This document shows, piece after piece, positions 50,802 through 58,810 of a DNA stretch of 63,401 bases. The stretch spans positions 1 to 63,401 of the forward strand of contig JABDIY010000104.1 in assembly GCA_013003535.1 (NCBI GenBank), written 5' to 3'. Position 1 is the first letter of the stretch, and each line of letters starts with the position of its first letter. The translations under genes were made by a program, and so were the position numbers. This DNA comes from Acidimicrobiales bacterium (GTDB taxonomy: Bacteria; Actinomycetota; Acidimicrobiia; Acidimicrobiales; SZUA-35). The notes beneath the pieces are model-generated. The model did no database searches. It was not told where the DNA came from and saw only the letters and a program-made list of their open reading frames with translations.

Positions 50802-51686
50802 ATGCGGTCGCTCCCCCAGCTCTCTATCCAACAGCTCTGCTATCTCGTTGCTGTTTCCGATCAGCCAACCTGGGCTGCTGCTGCTGCGGATCTTCATGTC
50901 ACACCTTCTGCCCTTTCCCAAGGTGTAGCCGAGCTGGAGCGCCGCTTGGGCATCGAACTGTTCGTTCGAGACGGACGGCGGCGACTGCCTCGGCCTGAAG
51001 CGTCTCCCGTGTTCGACTACGCCCGTTCGGTTGTGGTGCAGACCGAGGACCTTGTCAACTGGACCAGAACTCGGCTGGCGGGGCGATCCGGGCGGCTTCG
51101 AGTGGGAATGATCGACGTTGCGGCGATCCACCACTTTCCCGACCAGTTGCGTCGTTTCACGAGTGAACGGGTCGACCTTTCGCTGGAACTCTCGGTAGCC
51201 CCGTCGTCGGATCTCGTGCGACGCGTCACTGATGGCGACCTCGATATTGCCATCGTAGTGGCAACACCAACGCCCCTCCCGGGCCTCGATGCCGTCCCGT
51301 TGATTTCTGAACCCCTCGCCATCTACCGACCGCCCGGTCCCAAACCCCCGGGCGGACCGGCGGCCTGGGGTCCCTGGATCGCATTCCCGCCCGAATCTCA
51401 TTCTCGCTCGCTGATCGCATCATCACTGGCCGATCTGGGCTCGAATTATGTGGTGATCGCGGAGTCGCATCAACCCGAAGTGATGCTGCAAATGGTCCGG
51501 CTGGGTATGGGCTGGACCGTCCTCCCAGTGAGCCAGGCCGAGCGCGGCCCCGAGCCTCTGACCCGGGCGAGGAAACGTCCGCTCCTCGAACGGCAACTCA
51601 TCGCCGTGCAAAGAACCGATCGGCTGGACCATCCAGCCGCCGACGCCCTACGTGACATGCTCTCTCTGGTCTCCACGCCTCACTAG
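50802..51686 (+). CDS. LysR-type transcription regulator
   Basis: 294 residues. ATG 50802 has GAAGGG six bases upstream, better than ATG 50796. The winged helix (about 4-62) includes QQLCYLVAVSDQPTWAAAAADLHVTPSALSQGVAELERRLGIELFVRD cut here only as a description of the typical LysR helix-turn-helix with A-A-A-D-L and SALSQ. The effector domain (about 90-290) has two lobes with LRVGMIDVAAIHHFPDQL. It likely controls ino1, from which it is divergent, and itself. Confidence 0.9.
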   Translation: MRSLPQLSIQQLCYLVAVSDQPTWAAAAADLHVTPSALSQGVAELERRLGIELFVRDGRRRLPRPEASPVFDYARSVVVQTEDLVNWTRTRLAGRSGRLRVGMIDVAAIHHFPDQLRRFTSERVDLSLELSVAPSSDLVRRVTDGDLDIAIVVATPTPLPGLDAVPLISEPLAIYRPPGPKPPGGPAAWGPWIAFPPESHSRSLIASSLADLGSNYVVIAESHQPEVMLQMVRLGMGWTVLPVSQAERGPEPLTRARKRPLLERQLIAVQRTDRLDHPAADALRDMLSLVSTPH

Positions 51687-51748
51687 GACCCACCAGGCGG
51701 CAAAACAATCTGCCAGGAGTTTCTGCTGACATCGCATTCGGCAGTTAG

Positions 51749-52687
51749 CTACAAGAACTGGTCCGCGGCCAGGATCGCTGCCCCCACCACACCAGCGTCG
51801 TCGATACGTTCGGCCAGTTTGAGCTCGCACACGCTGGAGCCGAAACCGCCAAAGGCTGTGGACTCGGAGATCTGTTGGAGGAAGTCTTTGCCCAAACGAT
51901 CCACCACACCCCCGCCCATTACCACCAGAGGAAGGTCGAGAAGGGTTGCCATTGAGCCGATTCCGATAGCCAGGGCCTCAACGGCATCGGCAATCAGGTC
52001 CTCGGTCACCGAATCTCCGCTGGCCAACGCCTTGGCGATATGACTGGACTTGATGCGGCCATTCTGGGCCAACCTCACCAACTCATTCTCGGTTCCAGCG
52101 GCGTGCAACCGGCGAGCCTCCCGCTCCAAACCGGCCCGGCCGGCGTAGGCCTCCAGATGGCCCCGCTCGCCGCACCCGCAGACGCGACCGCCGGTATGGG
52201 TGGTGACGTGGCCGATCTCTCCGGCCATTCCTCGAGCGCCTGCCACCAGTCGATTGTTGATGATCAGTCCGCCGCCAACACCGGTCCCCACAAAGACTCC
52301 CGCCATCGCGGTGGTGCCTTGCCCGGCACCGACCCTGTGCTCGGCCAGGGTGCCAACGTTGACATCGTTGCCGACCGCGACCGGTCGGTCGAGTCGTTTG
52401 CTCAGTGTTGCCGCCACATCAACGGGCGAGTCCCAACCGTTGATGTTGGGACAGCGGGTGACGATGCCATCGGCAGTCACCAGGCCGGGCACGCCTATGC
52501 CGATTGCGGGCGACGTGCGATCCGGGTCCAGTTCTTCGATGACCTCCGCCACCGCTTCCAGCACGTCGCTGGGACCAGTAGACGGGGTAGGGCGCTTTAC
52601 GCGTTTCTCAGACCAGCCCGTTTCGGGATTCACGAAACGAGCGAGGATCTTGGTCCCGCCGAGGTCAACTCCAACCAGATCAGACAC
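51749..52687 (-). CDS. ROK-family sugar kinase (glucokinase-like)
   Basis: 312 residues from GTG 52687. The ATP motif VGVDLGGTKILAR begins the protein, VGNDVNVGTLAEHR and FVGTGVGGGLI belong to the substrate site, and the metal-binding ROK signature reads CGCGERGHLEAY with His where the third cysteine usually stands. The family phosphorylates glucose or other hexoses using ATP or polyphosphate; a polyphosphate-using form would fit the PPK context but nothing in the sequence proves it. It is convergent with the LysR gene, 62 bases apart. Confidence 0.9.
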   Translation of the reverse strand: MSDLVGVDLGGTKILARFVNPETGWSEKRVKRPTPSTGPSDVLEAVAEVIEELDPDRTSPAIGIGVPGLVTADGIVTRCPNINGWDSPVDVAATLSKRLDRPVAVGNDVNVGTLAEHRVGAGQGTTAMAGVFVGTGVGGGLIINNRLVAGARGMAGEIGHVTTHTGGRVCGCGERGHLEAYAGRAGLEREARRLHAAGTENELVRLAQNGRIKSSHIAKALASGDSVTEDLIADAVEALAIGIGSMATLLDLPLVVMGGGVVDRLGKDFLQQISESTAFGGFGSSVCELKLAERIDDAGVVGAAILAADQFL

Positions 52688-52712
52688 AGCTATTCACTTT
52701 CGAGAGGACGGA

Positions 52713-53030
52713 CTAGTTGCGGGGACGGCGAGGGTCTTCCGAGGGGGGCCGGCCGGCACCGGCCTCCTCAACAACATCGCCCAGATCCCAGTCGAGCTTG
52801 ATCAACTCTCGCTCGGCGTCTCGGTTGACCCGCATCTTGTTTCGATTGAACTGGGGGTCGTGACGAGGGATGAGCAGGAGGCGAGCGTTCACGCGGCTGC
52901 GGAATGATTCGATGAGAGCGGGGTCGCCATAGTTGGCGCGGAGATCCCAGTGGGGAGCTACCGGGCCCAAATACGTGATGACCGCATAGGCCACCGGCTC
53001 AGAAATCTCCACAACGCCGACGTCTGTCAT
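52713..53030 (-). CDS. Conserved-looking hypothetical protein
   Basis: 105 residues. The body (EPVAYAVITYLGPVAPHW, IPRHDPQFNRNKMRVNRDAEREL) is a mix of strand and helix and ends in a basic, proline-rich tail. No family is recognised. It is upstream of the ROK gene on the same strand with 25 bases between, so the two probably form a transcript. ATG 53030 is the only start with reasonable composition. Confidence 0.6.
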   Translation of the reverse strand: MTDVGVVEISEPVAYAVITYLGPVAPHWDLRANYGDPALIESFRSRVNARLLLIPRHDPQFNRNKMRVNRDAERELIKLDWDLGDVVEEAGAGRPPSEDPRRPRN

Positions 53031-53084
53031 ACGCCCAGCCTAGCGACCCCTGGAAGAGGTCGAGCGGCGCAGACATCGCCGTTA

Positions 53085-53112
53085 TTAGGTGTTTTTGGTG
53101 GAAATCACCTAA
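53085..53112. promoter_or_regulatory. Operator-like dyad and -10 upstream of whiB
   Basis: TTAGGTG (53085-53091) and CACCTAA (53106-53112) form a perfect 7-bp dyad with a 14-base spacer. TAAGAT at 53110-53115 overlaps its right arm and is a good -10, so a bound repressor would block the promoter. It is 50 bases from the whiB start codon. Confidence 0.5.
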
Positions 53113-53162
53113 GATGGGTAGGGAGTTGGAACCATCTCAACCTCTGGAGCGTCTGTAACACC

Positions 53163-53450
53163 ATGGAAAACAACTGGATGGCAACCGGCAACTGCAACAA
53201 TCACCCGCCCTCGGTGTTCTTCCCGAGCGACGGTGTGGGCGTTGAAGCTGCCAAGAAGATCTGCGCTTCCTGCCCAGTCAAGGATCCCTGCCTCGAACAC
53301 GCTCTCAATATGCGCATCGACCATGGTGTATGGGGTGGAGCCTCCGAACGCCAGCGGCGTCGCATTCTCAAGAGTCGTCGCGTCGCGGCCCGTGCCGCCC
53401 GTGCCGCCGCCGAGTCGCATGCCGAGACACCCGTAGAGATCCGGCTCTAA
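53163..53450 (+). CDS. WhiB-family iron-sulfur regulator
   Basis: 95 residues. Four cysteines at 11, 34, 37 and 43 (C-x22-C-x2-C-x5-C) ligate an iron-sulfur cluster, and GVWGGASERQRRRI is the WhiB glycine-rich turn. The C-terminal AT-hook-like basic helix RRVAARAARAAAES should contact DNA. Which subclass is uncertain. ATG 53163 follows weak sequence CACC, so the message may have a short leader; the palindrome and -10 lie upstream. Convergent with the small gene at 53521. Confidence 0.95.
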   Translation: MENNWMATGNCNNHPPSVFFPSDGVGVEAAKKICASCPVKDPCLEHALNMRIDHGVWGGASERQRRRILKSRRVAARAARAAAESHAETPVEIRL

Positions 53451-53468
53451 ACAGCCGCCATCTAAGAA

Positions 53469-53511
53469 CTGCAGTCAATCGTTACCGCTGAACGGGCGTC
53501 AGTGACTGCAG
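53469..53511. terminator. Hairpin between convergent genes
   Basis: CTGCAGTCA (53469-53477) pairs exactly with TGACTGCAG (53503-53511). The 25-base interior can form a further small CCG/CGG stem. It lies between the ends of whiB (53450) and the small gene (53521), so it can serve both strands. Confidence 0.55.
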
Positions 53512-53520
53512 AACACTTGT

Positions 53521-53757
53521 CTAGTCCGCGTCGTGTTCCACGATGGGGAACGAGAATGGGTTTTCGACCTCGAGAGTAAAGGGGGCGGCGATCTGAGGCC
53601 CGTTGGCGGCCAGGGTTTCCAGAAAGCCGGCCGGTGGTTCCACGGGCGGCAAACTTGCCAAAAGCATCGAGATTTGGGCTTCCCACGGTTCTTCCGAACC
53701 GCCCGACCAATCGATATTGAGCCCCGGTCGGGGCCCTAATACCTCATCACTAGGCAT
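53521..53757 (-). CDS. Small protein coupled to an ECF sigma factor
   Basis: 78 residues. ATG 53757 overlaps the sigma factor's stop by 8 bases. The LPPVEPPAGFLETL segment resembles the linker that follows the zinc-finger domain in actinobacterial anti-sigma factors, but no HxxxCxxC motif is present and no membrane helix is visible. Gene order (sigma, then small protein) suggests an anti-sigma or regulatory partner, which is inference. No other family is recognised. Confidence 0.6.
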   Translation of the reverse strand: MPSDEVLGPRPGLNIDWSGGSEEPWEAQISMLLASLPPVEPPAGFLETLAANGPQIAAPFTLEVENPFSFPIVEHDAD

Positions 53758-54271
53758 CGACTTCCTCCAGTGCTAGTGCCGCTCGGAGAGCGGCTCGACC
53801 TCGATGAATCCGACTTCGCACAGTCCCCAGGGGAATGTCGAGCGCGTCAGAAATCTCCTCGTAGGTGAACCCCACCACATCTTTCAGAACCACCGGGACC
53901 CGGTAGTCCGTGCTCAGGCCATTGAGGAGATGCTGGAGGTGCTCGGGGAGTTCGTTTTGGGCAGATTCGATGTCTGCTCCCGGTGAGCCGACCAAGACCC
54001 GGTCGGGATCGTCGGGCAATGCCACGGTGGGACGGCGATTCTGTTTACGGACCCGATCCAGGAAGGCATTGGTGGTGATCCTGCTCAGCCATCCCTCGAT
54101 ATTGCCGGGCTGATAATTGGCCAGTCCCCGCTGCACACGAAGGAGGACATCTTGAACCACATCTTGGGCGTCGTGGTGGTTACCGGTGAGGCGGTAGGCC
54201 AGCCCGTACAGAAACCGTCCGTGGTCTTTCGCGACTTCTTCCCAGGAAGGGATTGCGGTGACTTCAGACAG
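53750..54271 (-). CDS. ECF-type sigma factor, non-canonical start
   Basis: About 173 residues. Region 2 is recognised from [29 protein letters not shown] and [18 protein letters not shown], region 4 from [52 protein letters not shown]. The frame is open only to 54301 (TAG at 54302-54304) and holds no ATG, GTG or TTG before region 2; the first GTG (54160) would delete it. CTG 54271 with GGAG ten bases upstream, or CTG 54280, is therefore the likely start. It overlaps tatA by eight bases, so translation may be coupled. Confidence 0.85.
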   Translation of the reverse strand: MSEVTAIPSWEEVAKDHGRFLYGLAYRLTGNHHDAQDVVQDVLLRVQRGLANYQPGNIEGWLSRITTNAFLDRVRKQNRRPTVALPDDPDRVLVGSPGADIESAQNELPEHLQHLLNGLSTDYRVPVVLKDVVGFTYEEISDALDIPLGTVRSRIHRGRAALRAALALEEVDA

Positions 54272-54431
54272 CTTTATCAGACTCCGACTCAGATCCGGCT
54301 TCTAGGCCTTCCTTGAATTCTTTTTGGGCTCGACCAAGATTCTTGGCGAGCTGGGGGATCTTGGCGCCGCCGAATAACAGCAGTACTACAGCCAGGATGA
54401 TGATGAGTTCCCAACCACCGGGGGTTTTCAT
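54264..54431 (-). CDS. tatA: Sec-independent translocase protein TatA
   Basis: 55 residues. ATG 54431 is preceded by AAGGAG. One membrane helix (residues 7-22, [16 protein letters not shown]) leads into the [23 protein letters not shown] hinge and amphipathic helix typical of TatA/E. The C-terminal tail is short and acidic. TatA builds the twin-arginine protein-export pore; no tatB or tatC is in the window. It overlaps the sigma factor downstream, so both lie in one transcript. Confidence 0.92.
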   Translation of the reverse strand: MKTPGGWELIIILAVVLLLFGGAKIPQLAKNLGRAQKEFKEGLEAGSESESDKAV

Positions 54432-54549
54432 GCGAGCAGGCTCCTTAGAGAGGTGTGGTCGCATTGTACACCCCGGCGGGCGACCGCCACAGGTCGGCAG
54501 CCCGTGACCGTTGCCCGCACAGGGCCTCAAGCCCTCGAAAAACGCCGTT

Positions 54550-54837
54550 CTAGGCGGATTCGCCAGCGAGGGCGATCACCCGTGCGGCGCGTTCTTGGGC
54601 CCGCTGGCGGCGGATCCGGCGCCGTTCCCGCTCGCTCATTCCGCCCCAGATGCCAAACTTCTCGCCGTTGGCGAGGGCGTATTCGAGGCAGTCATCCCGT
54701 ACAACGCAACCCCGGCAGACCTCTTTAGCCTCCCGTGTGGATGCACCTCGTTCGGGAAAGAACAGGTCAGGGTCGACACCGAGGCAGTTTGCGGATGTCT
54801 GCCAGGACGTGTCGATCATGATTTGTTTGCGAGCCAT
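54550..54837 (-). CDS. WhiB-family iron-sulfur regulator (WhiB1-like)
   Basis: 95 residues. Cysteines 18, 41, 44 and 50 are the Fe-S ligands, with a [10 protein letters not shown] stretch after the first, as in WhiB1/WhiB-type proteins, and [14 protein letters not shown] as glycine turn. The C-terminal basic helix holds [14 protein letters not shown] 54837 has AAAGGA about nine bases upstream. A sigma-70-like promoter at 55003-55031 gives a leader of about 160 bases. Downstream on the same strand lies tatA at 119 bases. Confidence 0.95.
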   Translation of the reverse strand: MARKQIMIDTSWQTSANCLGVDPDLFFPERGASTREAKEVCRGCVVRDDCLEYALANGEKFGIWGGMSERERRRIRRQRAQERAARVIALAGESA

Positions 54838-55002
54838 ATTCCGGTTTCCTTTTTCGCCCTAGATGTTTTGACGGCGGGTTGATTTCGGTCATGGAACAAA
54901 CGGCAGAGAGCGCCAGGTGTGCATACGCGAGGGAAAGACGAGCATCAATCCCCCACCAGGCACGAGTGAGGCGCTACGCTCACTGTTGCTTGCTCCGGTG
55001 TA

Positions 55003-55031
55003 ATTACAACACTGTCATCCTGTGTTGGCAA
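55003..55031 (-). promoter_or_regulatory. Sigma-70-type promoter for whiB
   Basis: On the minus strand -35 TTGCCA (complement of 55026-55031) and -10 TGTAAT (complement of 55003-55008) are 17 bases apart, a close match to consensus. The expected start at about 54996 leaves a leader near 160 bases before the whiB ATG, long enough for RNA-level control. Confidence 0.7.
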
Positions 55032-55147
55032 CCCCGCAACACCCTTAATTTCAACCTTTTGTGATTATTTTCAGATTCCAGACCCCAAATCGCGACCGAC
55101 CGCGCATCTGCTACCACAAGGAGTAGTTGCGCCGGCCACTCGCTCGC

Positions 55148-55181
55148 GGGCCAGATCCTGTGCCGCGGTGGTGTCTGGCCC
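55148..55181 (-). terminator. 8-bp hairpin beyond the VWA gene
   Basis: GGGCCAGA (55148-55155) and TCTGGCCC (55174-55181) form a perfect 8-bp stem with an 18-base loop. The VWA gene ends 58 bases away on the minus strand. No T run follows on that strand, so termination is plausible but unproven. Confidence 0.45.
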
Positions 55182-55238
55182 TGTAATTTGGCCGCTCACC
55201 AACGATCGAGGCTGGATTTTGCCCGGTTACGGGTGTAC

Positions 55239-57254
55239 TTACAGCCGTAAATTCTTGCCCTTGAGGAAGTCCTGCAGAATGTAGGAGCCCAAGTTGTAGG
55301 GGTTGGTATGCAACACCCGGCCCTTGTTGATGTGGGCCATGGTGTTCACGAAATTCACCATTGCCGGCGAATCACCCAACATGAACGTGTTGATCCTTAT
55401 CCCCGATTTGGTGCACCGCACCACTTCTTTGAGCGCCGCCCGTTCGGGAACCTCTGTATAGGGGTAGGTGAAATGCGACTGACCGGTTTCGTCGGTGTAC
55501 GCAGTCGGTTCGCCATCGGTCACGCACAGGATCTGCTTGGTGCCAGATTGAGCGGCCAACATTCGCCGAGCCAAGAACAACGCATACGCCAGGTTTGTAC
55601 CTTGAGAATGGGGGGACTCAAGGGTGGGGAGAAGACGACCAGGTACCTCTCGGGCGGCGTAGTTGAAGGCCACCAACCCGAAGTAATCCTTTGGGAATTG
55701 GCCTGTGATGAGGCTCTGAAGCGCCAGCGCCACCTTCTTCGCCGGCACGAAGCGACCTTCCCACACCATGGAGTAACTGATGTCCAACAACAGCACTGTG
55801 GAGCTGGCAACCGACTGTTCGGTCTGCTCGATCTCGAAATCGCTGGGCTTGAGCTTCACCGGCGAACCACCGCCGCCACGACGCACCGCATTCCCGATGG
55901 TTTTCTCAATGTGAAGGTTGAACGGATCGCCATACTCATATGGCTTGGTCTGGAAGCTGCGCTCGTGGCCGATGCCAACATGATCGACGTCGTGCCCGCC
56001 GAGCATCCCGGAATCCAAATCGGAGAAGATCTCCTTCAGGGCTTTCTGGCCAAGCTTGCGAACGCCGCGCGCAGTGAGTTCCATGCGTCCACCCTCGGTA
56101 TGAATCAGCCCGGCATCCTCCAGATCTCGGGTCATTCCGGCCATCCGCTCCATCGAGTCTGCCGCAGCATCACCCAGCAGCTCACGGAGACCTTTCATGT
56201 CCAACTCAGAGAGTTGGCGGGGATCGTTCATCCCGCTCATGAAGTCCTGGAGCCGTTGTGCCGCCCCCATCTGGCGCATCGTATTTTGGGCCTCGCCAAA
56301 GCCCACTGGCATGCTGCCCGTCATCTGATAGCCCTCGCCCCAGCCAGCATCGGGCATGGCGCTTTGAAGGTTCTGGCTGAGGCGACGCATCTCGTCGGTC
56401 AGTCCCATGTCTTGGAGTAGGTTCTCCATCATCTGGCGCAGCTGGTCCTGCTGTTCGGGCGTCATGGAGTTGAACATGGCCTCCGCAGCCGCCATCTGCT
56501 GGGCCAGCTGTTCCAACAGTTCATCCAACGTTTCAGGATTGCCGGGGAAGAAGTCGCCAAACTCGTCCATGAACGCTTTGAAGTCCGGCTCGATCCCCAT
56601 CTCCCGCTGTTCGAGCATGTCGTTCAGCGCGTTCATCATGGCCTTCTGACGCGCCAGGTCTTCGGGCGACATGTTTTGGATGGACTCTGACGTCTGATCA
56701 AAAGCGTTGTTGACCATCTCCTGTCGCAGCTTGTTCAGCAGGTCTTCGAACTGCTGTTGAGCTTCGTTGCTTTCGAATTCGTAGTTCTGTAGGCCTTGGA
56801 CCCGGTTGGCGAGATCATCGGGCAACATGTCCAGCTGGAGCTGCTTGGCCGAGGTGGCCTCCTTGGCCAGGTCGGCGTTGCGCCGATCGAGCCCGGTGCT
56901 GGCGGGATCGTGGATCTGCATGTCGGCCAGCAGCTGCCGATCCTCCAGACCCTGCTGCTCCCGCTCCACGATCTGGTCCAACGCCTCAGCGATCTCGGCA
57001 TACACCCCACCGAGATCACCGGATTCCAGCAGCTCCTGCCGCTTGGCCTCCAGTTCCTCCAGGATCTCCTGGAGCCCCATGATGCGCTCGCCGTTCCGGT
57101 CTTCCAACCCTTGTTCCATCATGCGCTGCAATGCGGACAGGGGATCACCGTTGAAGGCCAGTTGATCGGTCATCTCCCCGAGAAGGTCGAGCGCATCGAG
57201 GTCGAAGCCACTTTGGGAGCCGTCCCACCGTGAGTACCGAAATCGGTGCGCCAT
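55239..57254 (-). CDS. Von Willebrand factor A domain protein
   Basis: 671 residues from ATG 57254. The N-terminal half is helical and Gln/Glu/Met-rich (for example MEQREMGIEPDFKAFMDEFG and QQMAAAEAMFNSMTPEQQDQLRQMM cut short as description), with glycine-poor coiled segments. The VWA domain lies in the last 230 residues: LLLDISYSM is the MIDAS DxSxS motif, GTNLAYALFLA the Thr ligand and CVTDGEPTAY the Asp ligand. Such proteins act with MoxR-type AAA ATPases in metal insertion or protein remodelling; the partner is the divergent gene at 57377. Confidence 0.9.
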   Translation of the reverse strand: MAHRFRYSRWDGSQSGFDLDALDLLGEMTDQLAFNGDPLSALQRMMEQGLEDRNGERIMGLQEILEELEAKRQELLESGDLGGVYAEIAEALDQIVEREQQGLEDRQLLADMQIHDPASTGLDRRNADLAKEATSAKQLQLDMLPDDLANRVQGLQNYEFESNEAQQQFEDLLNKLRQEMVNNAFDQTSESIQNMSPEDLARQKAMMNALNDMLEQREMGIEPDFKAFMDEFGDFFPGNPETLDELLEQLAQQMAAAEAMFNSMTPEQQDQLRQMMENLLQDMGLTDEMRRLSQNLQSAMPDAGWGEGYQMTGSMPVGFGEAQNTMRQMGAAQRLQDFMSGMNDPRQLSELDMKGLRELLGDAAADSMERMAGMTRDLEDAGLIHTEGGRMELTARGVRKLGQKALKEIFSDLDSGMLGGHDVDHVGIGHERSFQTKPYEYGDPFNLHIEKTIGNAVRRGGGGSPVKLKPSDFEIEQTEQSVASSTVLLLDISYSMVWEGRFVPAKKVALALQSLITGQFPKDYFGLVAFNYAAREVPGRLLPTLESPHSQGTNLAYALFLARRMLAAQSGTKQILCVTDGEPTAYTDETGQSHFTYPYTEVPERAALKEVVRCTKSGIRINTFMLGDSPAMVNFVNTMAHINKGRVLHTNPYNLGSYILQDFLKGKNLRL

Positions 57255-57376
57255 GGGCCCAGCGTAATGCCAGCGATCGTCCAGCGGAGAGTCGGCCGAG
57301 CTCAGCGGTTTCGGTCCATCAATGGCTGGCGGCCGACTCCTCATAACCAGACACACGGCGTTATGGTCAGGGCCAT

Positions 57377-58810
57377 ATGGCATCGCATCCATGGCTGGCG
57401 GACCCCGAACCCACGATCAAGACCCTGGGAGAACTACGCGAGAGCGGTTGGGTGAGCCGGCCGGTCAAGGACGAAATCCGCGAACACACGCTGGAAAAAA
57501 TCACATCCGGTGAGATCATGTTCCCAGGTGTTCAGGGCTACGACGACACGGTGATACCGCAACTGCAACACGCCCTGCTGGCCAAACATGACATGGTGCT
57601 GCTGGGCGAGCGAGGCCAGGCCAAGACCCGGATCATCCGGTCCCTCACCGGTCTCATGGATCCATGGATGCCGATCATCGCCGGCTCAGAGATCAACGAC
57701 GATCCCTACAGCCCGGTGTCCCGGTATGCGCGGGACCTCGTGGCTGCCGAAGGTGACGCCACTGCGATCACTTGGGTTCCTGCCGCCGATCGTTACGGGG
57801 AGAAGCTCGCCACCCCCGATACTTCCATCGCCGACCTCATCGGCGAGGTGGACCCCATCAAGGTGGCCGAGGGCCGGTACCTTTCCGACGAACTCACCCT
57901 GCACTACGGATTGGTGCCTCGCACCAACCGCGGGGTCTTCGCCATCAACGAACTTCCCGACCTGGCCGAACGGATTCAGGTGGGTTTGCTGAACGTGCTC
58001 GAGGAACGAGACGTTCAGGTTCGTGGCTACAAGGTCCGGCTCCCGCTCGATGTCATGCTTGTCGCCAGCGCGAACCCGGAGGACTACACCAACCGCGGCC
58101 GAATGATCACCCCGTTGAAAGACCGCTTCGGCGCTCAAATCCGCACGCACTACCCCTACGACATGGACATCGAAGCCAATGTCGCCCACCAGGAAGCCTT
58201 CATTCCGAACAACGGTCTACCGGTTCGAATCCCGGAGTTCATGACGAGCATCATCGTACGGTTCACCCATCTGGCTCGCCGTAGCGGCCAGGTGAACCAA
58301 CGATCCGGCGTCTCGGTCCGAATGAGCACGACCAACTTGGAGACACTGGCCGCCGCCGCCACGGCCCGATCGCTCCGGCTGGGAGAGACAATCGTCGTTC
58401 CACGAATCTGCGATCTCGACGCCATCTTTCCCTCCAGCGCAGGCAAGATCGAGATCGAATCGCTCGATGAGGGGCGAGACGAAGAGATTCTCGACCTTCT
58501 ACTTTCGGCGGCGATCGTGGAAGAGTTCCGGGCGCACATCGATGGTGCTTTGATTCATCAAATCACTGCATCGTTCGAGGAAGACGATTCGGTGGTGAGC
58601 ACCGGCGACGATATTGTCGCCGCCGAGTACACATCGATCCTCAACTCGAAGCCCGCTCTGGCTGCAGCTGTGGCCGCGGTGATCGGTGACGAGACCGCTC
58701 CCGAAATGACCGCCAGCGCGGTGGAACTGGTGCTGGAAGGCATGCATCTCACAAAGCGATTGAACAAAGACGCCGTGGGCGGGCGCTCCAGTTTTCGGGC
58801 TCGCTACTAA
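57377..58810 (+). CDS. MoxR-type AAA ATPase
   Basis: 477 residues. Walker A LLGERGQAKTR (near 76), Walker B GVFAINELPDLAER and sensor LVASANPEDYTNRGR mark the MoxR/magnesium-chelatase I class. The insert between Walker A and B (about 95-160) is longer than in standard MoxR. The C-terminal region (DAIFPSSAGKIEIES, DEEILDLLLSAAI) is a helical lid. It is divergent from the VWA gene by 122 bases. The pair is a common genome arrangement and probably works as a two-part chaperone for a metal-dependent or membrane target. Its stop overlaps the convergent gene's stop by four bases. Confidence 0.92.
   Translation: MASHPWLADPEPTIKTLGELRESGWVSRPVKDEIREHTLEKITSGEIMFPGVQGYDDTVIPQLQHALLAKHDMVLLGERGQAKTRIIRSLTGLMDPWMPIIAGSEINDDPYSPVSRYARDLVAAEGDATAITWVPAADRYGEKLATPDTSIADLIGEVDPIKVAEGRYLSDELTLHYGLVPRTNRGVFAINELPDLAERIQVGLLNVLEERDVQVRGYKVRLPLDVMLVASANPEDYTNRGRMITPLKDRFGAQIRTHYPYDMDIEANVAHQEAFIPNNGLPVRIPEFMTSIIVRFTHLARRSGQVNQRSGVSVRMSTTNLETLAAAATARSLRLGETIVVPRICDLDAIFPSSAGKIEIESLDEGRDEEILDLLLSAAIVEEFRAHIDGALIHQITASFEEDDSVVSTGDDIVAAEYTSILNSKPALAAAVAAVIGDETAPEMTASAVELVLEGMHLTKRLNKDAVGGRSSFRARY

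Larger units (their letters stand above)
54838..55238. other. 400-bp intergenic region between whiB and the VWA gene
   Basis: A noticeably AT-rich island (55035-55080) is flanked by a good promoter (55003-55031) for the whiB gene and a hairpin (55148-55181). A palindrome GTAATTAC sits inside the -10 region. Short repeats of GTGTTG/CAACAC occur on each side of the -35. No open frame of note is present apart from the 61-codon reading on the plus strand, which lacks a ribosome site. Confidence 0.5.

Noticed and set aside
57319-57400. ATGGCTGGCGG repeated twice near the MoxR start
   Set aside because: An 11-base repeat with high-GC composition and alternative frames; no sign of function.
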